From the NCBI GenBank assembly GCA_938001995.1, contig CALLAV010000331.1:1-5293 (forward strand): a DNA stretch of 5,293 nucleotides. The letters are read 5' to 3'. The notes beneath the pieces are model-generated. The model saw only the letters and a list, made by a program, of their open reading frames with translations. It did not search any database and was not told the origin of the DNA. Origin of the DNA: an uncultured Amylibacter sp. Its GTDB lineage: Bacteria > Pseudomonadota > Alphaproteobacteria > Rhodobacterales > Rhodobacteraceae. The position numbers and the translations under genes were made by a program. This document shows, one piece after another, positions 1 through 5,293 of this stretch (within the stretch, counting starts at the first letter, position 1; every line of letters starts with the position of its first letter).

Positions 1-1146
1 TGTGTCATCGCCAGCCGGAGCAGCCGTTGGATCGGTCAGCGCAGGGCGGTGGATGTACAGGCTCATGTCATCAGACAATTTGCCTTTGATAAAGATATCG
101 TCGAGCAAGCTTTCGTAACGCGGGCCGTTCAGGATAGTATGATGGCCGACATCTTGCCATTTATCCGCCGTCCCTTTGGTTCCAAAATACCAGACATACA
201 GGCTCATGGACCACCGTTTGTTTGACAATTTCTTGGGGCTCCATCGCCGTTTGGGGTGGTTGCGCATCAGACGATCATAGGTGTGGCCTGCGTCCGCGTT
301 GCTGACCACCAAAGGGGCAGCCAGCACTGACCCATCGACCAGTTTTACGCCAGATGCTTTCCCGCCAGACAGCAGGATTTCATCGACTTCTGTTTCATGC
401 ATGATAGCGCCGCCTTGGCTGCGCACGACTTTGGCCATTGCGTCGGCAATCGCTTGGACGCCGCCCATAGCATAATGCACGCCAAATTCTTTTTCGAGAT
501 ATCCGACCAGCGCGTACATGGACGTCACTCGCGTTGGATCTCCACCAATAAACAAGGGATGAAACGACAGAGCCATTTGCAGGCGTTTGTCTTTGACGCG
601 CTTGGTGGCTAGTTTGTGAATGGATTGATCTGCACGCAGCCATGCGAATTCTGGCAACACGCGCAGAGTTTCCCAAATTTTGTGCATCGGTTTGGTGAGC
701 ATTTGCTCGAACCCGACTTTGAATCGCTTTTCGCTGTCTTGCAAAAACCGTTCATAGCCTGCCACGTCTGATGGGCTTATCTTTTCCACTTCGGTTTTCA
801 TGCGATCCGTGTCGCCGCAAGCAGCGAACTTTGTGCCATCCGGCCAGCGAATTTCATAAAACGGATCCATCGGGCGCAAGTCCACGTCCTTGTGAAAATC
901 CCGCCCGCAAGCGGCCCAAAGGTCTTCGAAAACTTGGGGTGCAGTTACGATTGTAGGACCCAGATCAAAGCGGTGGCCATCCTGTGTGATGGACGATCCA
1001 CGGCCGCCCACACGGTCCAATTTATCAACCACAGTTACTGCATATCCCTTTGCGCCAAGGCGCATCGCGGCGGACAATCCGCCAAGACCAGCGCCGATGA
1101 CAATTGCGCGCGCGTCCTGTGTTTGGGTATGAGAGTCGGTATCCAT
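1..1146 (-). CDS. crtI: Phytoene desaturase CrtI, N-terminal 382 residues (C-terminus beyond left edge)
   Basis: CrtI is a FAD-dependent, membrane-associated desaturase that converts phytoene to more unsaturated carotenes. The frame is open from the ATG at 1144-1146 to the left edge with no stop or frameshift. Visible landmarks are the dinucleotide-binding GAGLGG at residues 18-23 followed by an acidic D41 at the end of strand 2, GGRGSS at 47-52, FDLGPT at 60-65, and the family signature FHPLFIGGDP at 195-204. The text near the left edge (SLYIHRP, then a GDD) also reads like Rhodobacter CrtI. Family members are about 500-520 residues, so roughly a quarter, including the C-terminal FAD-binding segment, is missing only because the window ends. 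I infer a neurosporene-producing (three-step) enzyme because crtA of the spheroidene pathway is adjacent; sequence alone does not settle this. The start is chosen because it is the only upstream ATG in frame and gives a normal short leader; the Shine-Dalgarno sequence before it is poor. crtB probably follows beyond the edge. Confidence 0.96.
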   Translation of the reverse strand, partial: MDTDSHTQTQDARAIVIGAGLGGLSAAMRLGAKGYAVTVVDKLDRVGGRGSSITQDGHRFDLGPTIVTAPQVFEDLWAACGRDFHKDVDLRPMDPFYEIRWPDGTKFAACGDTDRMKTEVEKISPSDVAGYERFLQDSEKRFKVGFEQMLTKPMHKIWETLRVLPEFAWLRADQSIHKLATKRVKDKRLQMALSFHPLFIGGDPTRVTSMYALVGYLEKEFGVHYAMGGVQAIADAMAKVVRSQGGAIMHETEVDEILLSGGKASGVKLVDGSVLAAPLVVSNADAGHTYDRLMRNHPKRRWSPKKLSNKRWSMSLYVWYFGTKGTADKWQDVGHHTILNGPRYESLLDDIFIKGKLSDDMSLYIHRPALTDPTAAPAGDDT

Positions 1147-1162
1147 CAGGTGATCTTACGAC

Positions 1163-1180
1163 TGTCTAGTTTGATTTACA
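1163..1180. promoter_or_regulatory. PpsR/CrtJ-type operator, site 1 (crtI-proximal)
   Basis: TGTCTAGTTTGATTTACA is an exact match to the TGT-N12-ACA palindrome bound by PpsR/CrtJ, which represses photosynthesis genes in air. It has the commonly seen C after TGT and T before ACA. It lies 17 bases upstream of the crtI ATG and overlaps the likely -10 region of crtI, a position suited to blocking RNA polymerase. Binding is inferred from the motif and context. Confidence 0.72.
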
Positions 1181-1193
1181 ATCATAGTGTCAA
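1165..1193 (-). promoter_or_regulatory. Candidate sigma-70-type crtI promoter
   Basis: Read on the minus strand, a perfect -35 hexamer TTGACA (1193-1188) is followed 17 bases later by ACTAGA (1170-1165), a poor -10. Transcription would begin close to the crtI ATG, leaving a short leader. Weak -10 elements are common in regulated alphaproteobacterial promoters. The -10 falls inside PpsR-type site 1 and the -35 inside the variant site, which would explain repression. The call rests mainly on the -35 hexamer. Confidence 0.35.
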
Positions 1194-1204
1194 TTAACTT
1201 CACA
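1188..1204. promoter_or_regulatory. Variant PpsR-like half-site pair with 11-base spacer (site 1.5)
   Basis: TGTCAATTAACTTCACA has the TGTC and ACA ends of a PpsR operator, but the spacer is 11 rather than 12 bases. It sits between the two canonical sites. It may be a weak cooperative site, or chance in an AT-rich stretch. On the minus strand its left end reads TTGACA, so it also overlaps a candidate -35 element for crtI. Confidence 0.3.
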
Positions 1205-1218
1205 AACATTCAAAAATG

Positions 1219-1236
1219 TGTAACGATAGGTTTACA
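1219..1236. promoter_or_regulatory. PpsR/CrtJ-type operator, site 2 (crtA-proximal)
   Basis: TGTAACGATAGGTTTACA is a second exact TGT-N12-ACA palindrome, 56 bases centre to centre from site 1. It ends 19 bases before the probable crtA GTG and overlaps the left arm of the inverted repeat at 1217-1263. Two operators in a divergent crt promoter fit the cooperative binding known for PpsR/CrtJ tetramers. Its position so close to the crtA start suggests it blocks initiation or early elongation of the rightward unit. Confidence 0.68.
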
Positions 1237-1240
1237 GTTT

Positions 1241-1245
1241 GGGAA
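1241..1245 (+). promoter_or_regulatory. Probable crtA ribosome binding site
   Basis: GGGAA lies 10 bases before the GTG at 1256. It is the only purine-rich Shine-Dalgarno-like sequence near either possible crtA start; the bases before the alternative GTG at 1187 (tttgatttacaatcata) have none. This helps decide for the 1256 start. Confidence 0.5.
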
Positions 1246-1255
1246 TCTACCTATC

Positions 1256-1975
1256 GTGTCACAGGTCGTCTGTCTTAGCTTTTATCGCTTCAACGCGCTG
1301 CCTGCGCGACTGTGGGCATTTGCAATGATGGGATTGGCGCGCAAGCAGATGGCAAAGGTCCCTGATCTGGGATTTTGGAAGCTGTGTGGCTCTGGCATAG
1401 GCGAGGGCTTCACGCCCGTTCCAAACACCGCAATTTACGCGATTTTGACCACATGGCCGAACGAAGAAATTGCGCGTAAGCATATGGCAAACAATATTAT
1501 TTTTCAAAAGTACCGCTCCAAAGCGTCTGAAAATTGGACGGTCTTCATGGCCGCGTCTTCGGTGCGTGGTGAATGGTCTGGAAGCACACCTTTTGAAGAA
1601 ACCGACATGCAGGGTATCGGCCCCTTGGCGGCGCTGACACGGGCCACCATTCGACCCCGTATTCTGGCGCGGTTTTGGAAGCGTGTGCCCAATATCTCAA
1701 AGGTGATTGGGAACGATCCAAACGTGTTGTTCAAGATTGGAATCGGCGAAGTGCCGTGGCTCCATCAAGTGACTTTTTCGATCTGGCCCGACGCGGCCCA
1801 AATGGCGCAATTTGCGCGCACAGGTCACCATGCCGAAGCAATCAAAGCGGTGCGCCGTGAAGATTGGTTTGCCGAAGAACTCTATGCCCGTTTTGCTGTC
1901 CTGTCTGATGCAGGCACATGGAACGGGCAATCGCCGCTTGCGGCCCTTAAAAACGAAACACTGGAAAGCGCATGA
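1256..1975 (+). CDS. crtA: Spheroidene monooxygenase CrtA
   Basis: CrtA is an oxygen-dependent, heme-containing monooxygenase that converts spheroidene to spheroidenone (and hydroxyspheroidene to its keto form), the yellow-to-red shift seen in air. The 239-residue product has the family text from end to end: LSFYRF at residues 7-12, LWAFAMM at 19-25, FWKLCGSGIGEGFTP at 40-54, DPNVLFKIGIGEVPWLHQ at 154-171, VTFSIWPDA just after it, and WFAEELYARF near the C-terminus. Rhodobacter CrtA is about 240 residues, which supports the GTG at 1256. The frame stays open back to another GTG at 1187 (262 residues), but those extra 23 residues do not resemble the family and lack a ribosome site. The gene overlaps bchI by 4 bases, so it is the first gene of a pigment operon. 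H170 is a conserved-looking histidine; whether it binds heme cannot be told from this. Confidence 0.94.
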   Translation: MSQVVCLSFYRFNALPARLWAFAMMGLARKQMAKVPDLGFWKLCGSGIGEGFTPVPNTAIYAILTTWPNEEIARKHMANNIIFQKYRSKASENWTVFMAASSVRGEWSGSTPFEETDMQGIGPLAALTRATIRPRILARFWKRVPNISKVIGNDPNVLFKIGIGEVPWLHQVTFSIWPDAAQMAQFARTGHHAEAIKAVRREDWFAEELYARFAVLSDAGTWNGQSPLAALKNETLESA

Positions 1976-2979
1976 AACATCCCTTCCCATTTTCGGCTAT
2001 TGTCGGCCAATCGGATATGAAACGGGCCATGGTCCTAACGGCCATCGACCCCACCATTGGTGGTGTTCTGGTGTTTGGGGATCGGGGCACTGGAAAGTCT
2101 ACTGCCGTTCGTGCGCTTGCTGCTTTGTTGCCACCAATTAAGGCCGTGCGCGGGTGTCCCGTGAACAGTGAAAAGCTGGAAGACTGCCCTGATTGGGCGG
2201 GGGTAAGGGCGAAAACGCGGCAGACAATTCCAACCCCTGTGGTGGACCTGCCTCTTGGTGCGTCAGAGGATCGTGTGACAGGCGCACTCGATATCGAAAA
2301 GGCCCTGATGGCAGGAAAAAAGGCGTTTCAGCCTGGCCTGCTGGCGCAGGCGAACCGCGGGTATTTGTACATCGACGAAGTGAACTTGTTGGAAGATCAC
2401 ATCGTTGATTTGCTACTAGACGTGGCGCAATCAGGTGTGAACGTGGTGGAGCGCGAAGGTCTGTCTATCCGCCACGCGGCGCGGTTTGTGCTGGTTGGAT
2501 CAGGCAACCCAGAAGAAGGCGAATTGCGTCCGCAATTGCTTGATCGGTTTGGCCTGTCGGTAGACGTTGCCTCGCCCACAGATATTGACGAACGGGTCGA
2601 GGTGATCAAACGGCGCGAGGCGTATGAATACGACAATGCCGCTTTCATGCTGCGCTGGCAGGCCGAAGACGCGGCGTTGCGAGATAAGATATTGAGCGCA
2701 CGCAAAACGCTGAAGAAACTGAAAACGCCTGACACCACGTTGCGCGATATTGCTGAACTGTGTGTTAAGCTGGGATCCGATGGTTTGCGCGGGGAATTAA
2801 CCTTGCTTAAGGCCGCCCGTGCCTATGCGGCGTATCGCAATGACACAGCGCTGACACGGTCCCATGTGCGCGATGTGGCGACGCTGGCGCTACGCCACCG
2901 TTTGCGTCGCGATCCGCTTGATGAAGCGGGCAGCGACACGCGGGTCGTGCGCATCGTCGAAGATGTACTGGGCGCATAA
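1972..2979 (+). CDS. bchI: Magnesium chelatase ATPase subunit BchI
   Basis: BchI is the AAA+ ATPase of magnesium chelatase. With BchD it forms a ring complex that drives Mg2+ insertion into protoporphyrin IX on BchH, the first step committed to bacteriochlorophyll. The 335-residue product is full length for the family (about 334-350). It has Walker A GDRGTGKST at 36-44 (K42), Walker B LYIDE at 132-136 followed by VNLLEDHIVDLLLDVAQSG, sensor 1 in GSGNPEEGELRP (N179), and LLDRFGL at 189-195. In the last, D191-R192 align with the D207-R208 arginine-finger region described for R. capsulatus BchI. The ATG overlaps the crtA stop as ATGA, and GGAAAG (1963-1968) just before it can serve as ribosome site, so translation is probably coupled to crtA. 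Confidence 0.98.
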   Translation: MKHPFPFSAIVGQSDMKRAMVLTAIDPTIGGVLVFGDRGTGKSTAVRALAALLPPIKAVRGCPVNSEKLEDCPDWAGVRAKTRQTIPTPVVDLPLGASEDRVTGALDIEKALMAGKKAFQPGLLAQANRGYLYIDEVNLLEDHIVDLLLDVAQSGVNVVEREGLSIRHAARFVLVGSGNPEEGELRPQLLDRFGLSVDVASPTDIDERVEVIKRREAYEYDNAAFMLRWQAEDAALRDKILSARKTLKKLKTPDTTLRDIAELCVKLGSDGLRGELTLLKAARAYAAYRNDTALTRSHVRDVATLALRHRLRRDPLDEAGSDTRVVRIVEDVLGA

Positions 2980-4632
2980 ATGACGCCTTGGTCTCGTGCC
3001 ATAACGGCGTTGCGCCTTTTGTCTGTTGACCCAAAAGGGCTCGGCGGTGTGGCGGTGCGTGCGCGTGTTGGTCCTGCGCGTGATGCCTTTGTGAAACGGC
3101 TTGATGCCTTTGACCGGAAAGCTTTAAAACTGCATCCCGCGATGACGTCGGCTGATCTGGACGGTGGCCCTGATCTAACTGCGACGCTGAACAGCGGGAC
3201 ACTTGTGATGCAACGCAGCCTATTTGCCACGCACCCTGCTTTGATGATCTTGCCCATGGCTGAACGCACAACGCCTTATATGGCTGCGCGGCTTGCGCAG
3301 GTTTTGGATGGCGAGCGTGGGCATATGTTGGTTGCCCTTGATGAAGGGGCGGAAGAGGACGAGGCGCTGCCTTTTGGTGTTTCGGATCGGCTGGCGTTTC
3401 AAGTGGCGCTGGATGAGATCGGGATGCACGAGATTGGGAACGAAGTGATCTCGTCTACAATCGTTCCTGTTTCCCGTGTCGATATCCATGATGATCTACC
3501 AGAGGCCCTCGTTGTGCTTGCTGTAAAGCTGGGAATCGCCAGCCCTCGCGCAGCGATTTTTGCGTTACGGGCAGCCAAGGCGAGTGCGGCGTTGGATGGG
3601 CGCAGTTTGGTGGAAGAAGCCGATGTGATAACTGCCGTTGAGCTGGTCTATGCCCACCGCGCAACGCAGATGCCTGCGGATGATGTGGAAGACACGCCCC
3701 CGCCAGAGCCTCAGGAAAATGAAGATGAAAATGAAGACGAGACAGAACAACCCGCGCTCGACGCCATTCCACAAGATTTGCTGCTGGACGCGGTAAAGGC
3801 AGCTTTGCCGTCTGATGTGCTGGCAAAACTGTCCCAAAAAGGCAAAGCAAAAGTGGCGGGTGCTGGGTCTGGTCAGCGCCAGATTGGCAATCGGCGCGGC
3901 CGCCCGTTGCCGCCCCGCGATACGTCGCGTGGGTCTGACGCACGGGTCGATTTGGTCGCGACACTGCGTGCGGCACTGCCGTGGCAAACCATTCGCAAAC
4001 GGGCCAATCCTGAACGAACGGGCGCGCAGGTTCGCATGTCAGATCTGCGCCACAAACGATACGAAGTCCAATCTGACCGCGTGCTGATTTTTGCGGTGGA
4101 TGCGTCTGGCTCTGCCGCTGCGGCGCGGTTGGGTGAGGCCAAGGGTGCGATTGAGTTGCTGCTGGGCCAAGCATACGCCCGCCGCGACCATGTTGCGTTG
4201 ATCGCGTTTCGTGGGACAGAAGCAGAGGTTTTGTTGCCGCCAACACGTTCGCTGGTTCAGACGAAACGGCGATTAGCGGCGTTGCCAGGTGGGGGTGGAA
4301 CACCGCTGGCTGCTGGCCTGCAAGCCGCGTTTGATATGGCACTGGTGTCCGGCAAAAAAGGATTGCTGCCAAGCGTGATTCTTCTGACAGATGGGCGGGG
4401 AAACATCGCGCTTGATGGGACGCCTGACCGTGCTTTGGCCGAGACAGATGCCAAGCGTGTTGCACAAGGGTTGGCAGGGCGTCAGGTGGATACGTTGATC
4501 CTTGACACAGGACGACGACCCGAGCGCAGTTTGCAAAAACTGGCGCAGATTTTGAATGGGCATTACATGGCTTTGCCAAGGGCCGATGCGCATACGCTGT
4601 CCGCAACTGTATCAAATGCGTTGGATGTGTGA
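2980..4632 (+). CDS. bchD: Magnesium chelatase subunit BchD
   Basis: BchD is the non-ATPase partner ring of magnesium chelatase and bridges BchI to BchH. The 550 residues match the usual length (about 550-560 in Rhodobacter). Domains in order: a degenerate AAA+ module (about 1-230) in which the P-loop position reads GGVAVRARVGPARD (22-35), without the GKS/T of Walker A, while an LDE (120-122) resembles Walker B and SDRLAF (135-140) parallels the BchI arginine-finger segment; a proline/acid-rich linker (about 232-262); a basic stretch around 295-325; and a C-terminal von Willebrand A domain (about 365-550). The metal-site MIDAS residues are present: D374-S376-S378 in DASGS, T441 in GGGGTPL, and D471 in LTDGRGN. 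The ATG follows the bchI TAA with no gap and no good Shine-Dalgarno sequence, pointing to translational coupling and matched subunit supply. Confidence 0.97.
   Translation: MTPWSRAITALRLLSVDPKGLGGVAVRARVGPARDAFVKRLDAFDRKALKLHPAMTSADLDGGPDLTATLNSGTLVMQRSLFATHPALMILPMAERTTPYMAARLAQVLDGERGHMLVALDEGAEEDEALPFGVSDRLAFQVALDEIGMHEIGNEVISSTIVPVSRVDIHDDLPEALVVLAVKLGIASPRAAIFALRAAKASAALDGRSLVEEADVITAVELVYAHRATQMPADDVEDTPPPEPQENEDENEDETEQPALDAIPQDLLLDAVKAALPSDVLAKLSQKGKAKVAGAGSGQRQIGNRRGRPLPPRDTSRGSDARVDLVATLRAALPWQTIRKRANPERTGAQVRMSDLRHKRYEVQSDRVLIFAVDASGSAAAARLGEAKGAIELLLGQAYARRDHVALIAFRGTEAEVLLPPTRSLVQTKRRLAALPGGGGTPLAAGLQAAFDMALVSGKKGLLPSVILLTDGRGNIALDGTPDRALAETDAKRVAQGLAGRQVDTLILDTGRRPERSLQKLAQILNGHYMALPRADAHTLSATVSNALDV
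3715..3738 (+). repeat. Short tandem repeat in the bchD acidic linker
   Basis: The 12-base unit GAAAATGAAGAT occurs twice in a row, the second copy ending in C instead of T. It encodes ENED-ENED within the acidic, proline-rich hinge of BchD (residues 246-253). Linker length varies among BchD/ChlD proteins, so such a repeat may change length by slippage in multiples of four codons without breaking the frame. Confidence 0.7.
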
Positions 4633-4635
4633 CCC

Positions 4636-5293
4636 GTGGACTGGGCCGCGCATAAACACCATTGGCCGATGGCGACGCATTCGCGGTTTGTGACGTGCAA
4701 ACCGCATCGTTGGCATGTGCAAGAAGCGGGCGCTGGGCCACAGGTACTGTTGTTGCACGGAGCTGGCGGTGCAACTCAAAGCTGGCGGCACTTGTTTCCG
4801 CTTTTGACCAAAACGAACCGCGTCATTTGCATTGATTTGCCAGGTCAGGGTTTCACAAAACTTGGTGCGTCGCGTCGTTGTGGGTTGGATGAAATGGCAG
4901 AGGATGTTTTGGCCCTGTGCCAAGATCAAAGCTGGGAGCCTGACGCAATTATCGGGCATTCTGCAGGTGCGGCTATTGGTTTGCGGATGGCCGAAATGAT
5001 GGGCCCCAAACCGCCGCGTGTGATCGGGATCAACGCGGCGCTGGGAAACTTCGACGGGTTGGCAGGCATCGTTTTTCCAATCGTTGCCAAGACCCTTGCA
5101 ATGATGCCGTTTGTTGCGGATATCTTTAAGGCCTCTGCCACAAGACCCAAGTCAGTTGAACGCCTGATTGACGGCACAGGGAGCAAGTTGCCGCCCGAGG
5201 AATTGCAATGGTATCGCCACCTTGTCGGATCGCGCGATCATGTGAACGGGGCTCTGCAAATGATGGCACAATGGACGCTTGATGGATTGATTG
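4636..5293 (+). CDS. bchO: BchO, alpha/beta-hydrolase-fold protein of the bacteriochlorophyll cluster, N-terminal 219 residues (cut by right edge)
   Basis: BchO is a putative alpha/beta hydrolase encoded next to bchD in purple bacteria. Its biochemical job is unproven; it is usually linked to the Mg-chelatase step. The frame is open from the GTG at 4636 to the edge. The start VDWAAHKHHWPMATHSRFV resembles the MDWxxxxxxWPxxxxSRFV opening of Rhodobacter BchO, which supports this GTG. The fold is shown by LLLHGAGG (38-45, oxyanion-hole loop), a DLPGQGF strand-loop, and the nucleophile elbow GHSAG (107-111) with S109. The catalytic acid and histidine would lie mostly past the edge; the family is about 280-290 residues, so about a quarter is missing. 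The gene begins 3 bases after the bchD TGA, with only a weak GGAT (4623-4626) as ribosome site, so it is co-transcribed and probably coupled to bchD. Confidence 0.92.
   Translation, partial: MDWAAHKHHWPMATHSRFVTCKPHRWHVQEAGAGPQVLLLHGAGGATQSWRHLFPLLTKTNRVICIDLPGQGFTKLGASRRCGLDEMAEDVLALCQDQSWEPDAIIGHSAGAAIGLRMAEMMGPKPPRVIGINAALGNFDGLAGIVFPIVAKTLAMMPFVADIFKASATRPKSVERLIDGTGSKLPPEELQWYRHLVGSRDHVNGALQMMAQWTLDGLI

Larger units (their letters stand above)
1147..1255. promoter_or_regulatory. Divergent crtI/crtA control region
   Basis: These 109 bases between the crtI ATG (leftward) and the probable crtA GTG (rightward) are clearly more AT-rich than the genes. They must hold the promoter for crtI and that for the crtA-bchI-bchD-bchO unit. 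They contain two TGT-N12-ACA palindromes, a TGT-N11-ACA variant between them, and most of a long inverted repeat. In Rhodobacter the same intergenic region is controlled by the redox-responsive repressor PpsR/CrtJ, so this arrangement is expected. No strong promoter for the rightward unit is evident. TTGATT (1171-1176) with TTAACT 17 bases later (1194-1199) is the best I can offer, and the match is weak. Confidence 0.85.
1217..1263 (+). repeat. Inverted repeat spanning the crtA translation start
   Basis: ACGATAGGT (1223-1231) is the exact reverse complement of ACCTATCGT (1249-1257), separated by 17 bases. After two mismatched positions (1221/1259 and 1222/1258) the arms pair again as TGTG (1217-1220) with CACA (1260-1263), giving 13 paired positions out of 15. 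In RNA the first two bases of the GTG start (1256-1258) would be paired in the right arm, while the likely Shine-Dalgarno GGGAA (1241-1245) would sit in the loop. There is no following T-run, so it is not a typical terminator. It could act as RNA structure on crtA initiation or as a DNA operator; it forms in RNA only if transcription starts before 1217. Confidence 0.6.

Noticed and set aside
395..676. Minus-strand open frame of 93 codons and plus-strand small frames at 281-1197
   Set aside because: All lie within the continuous crtI reading frame, which has family motifs throughout; none has a plausible product or ribosome site.
1172..1184. TGATT-TAC-AATCA palindrome resembling an FnrL (FNR-type) site
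   Set aside because: The FNR consensus TTGAT-N4-ATCAA needs different spacing; here the TTGAT and ATCA parts are one base off, and the element lies inside PpsR site 1. Chance similarity is likelier.
1217..1263. Inverted repeat as a rho-independent terminator
   Set aside because: No T-run follows on either strand, the loop is long, and it sits at the start of a gene rather than the end.
2807..3271. Two overlapping minus-strand open frames across the bchI/bchD junction
   Set aside because: Both are antisense to strongly identified genes, overlap each other in different frames and have unprotein-like compositions.
3455..4774. Long open frame of 439 codons on the minus strand
   Set aside because: It lies opposite bchD and the start of bchO, its product is low-complexity (rich in P, H, R, Q, A) and resembles no family I know. 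It is a shadow of codon bias in the real genes.
1..5293. CRISPR array, tRNA/rRNA gene, insertion sequence or phage integration site
   Set aside because: Genes fill nearly the whole window without interruption, and no regularly spaced repeats, terminal inverted repeats, transposase or tRNA-like sequence were seen.
1..5293. A previously undescribed multi-gene system
   Set aside because: Every gene belongs to the known carotenoid/bacteriochlorophyll cluster in its usual order; only the control region offers something possibly new.

Overview
This window is part of the photosynthesis gene cluster of an alphaproteobacterium, most likely a purple or aerobic anoxygenic phototroph of the Rhodobacter/Roseobacter group. 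The identification rests on protein sequences that closely resemble Rhodobacter CrtI, CrtA, BchI, BchD and BchO, and on the classic order crtI< >crtA-bchI-bchD-bchO. By eye the base composition is only moderately GC-rich and the codon choice is mixed, which fits a marine Roseobacter relative better than a high-GC freshwater Rhodobacter. I did not compute GC content, and I cannot name the genus.

Layout: positions 1-1146 (minus strand) hold the first 382 codons of crtI, phytoene desaturase, whose C-terminus lies beyond the left edge. A 109-base divergent control region (1147-1255) separates it from the rightward genes. It carries two exact TGT-N12-ACA palindromes (the PpsR/CrtJ operator pattern), one shorter-spaced variant, and a long inverted repeat whose right arm covers the probable GTG start codon of crtA. 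Rightward follow crtA (spheroidene monooxygenase), bchI and bchD (two subunits of magnesium chelatase) and the first 219 codons of bchO (alpha/beta-hydrolase-fold protein of the bacteriochlorophyll cluster), cut by the right edge.

The rightward genes are packed as one transcription unit: crtA and bchI overlap by 4 bases (ATGA), bchD starts on the base after the bchI stop, and bchO starts 3 bases after the bchD stop. No terminator is visible. Together the genes make carotenoid (CrtI desaturates phytoene; CrtA adds the keto group that turns spheroidene into spheroidenone in air) and insert Mg2+ into protoporphyrin IX (BchI and BchD, with BchH encoded elsewhere), the first committed step to bacteriochlorophyll. 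Putting crtA and the Mg-chelatase genes behind one PpsR-type promoter ties both pigment pathways to oxygen and light.

The gene content is well known; I found no new system. The feature most worth a second look is the inverted repeat over the crtA translation start, which could be an RNA structure hiding the start codon or an extended DNA operator.
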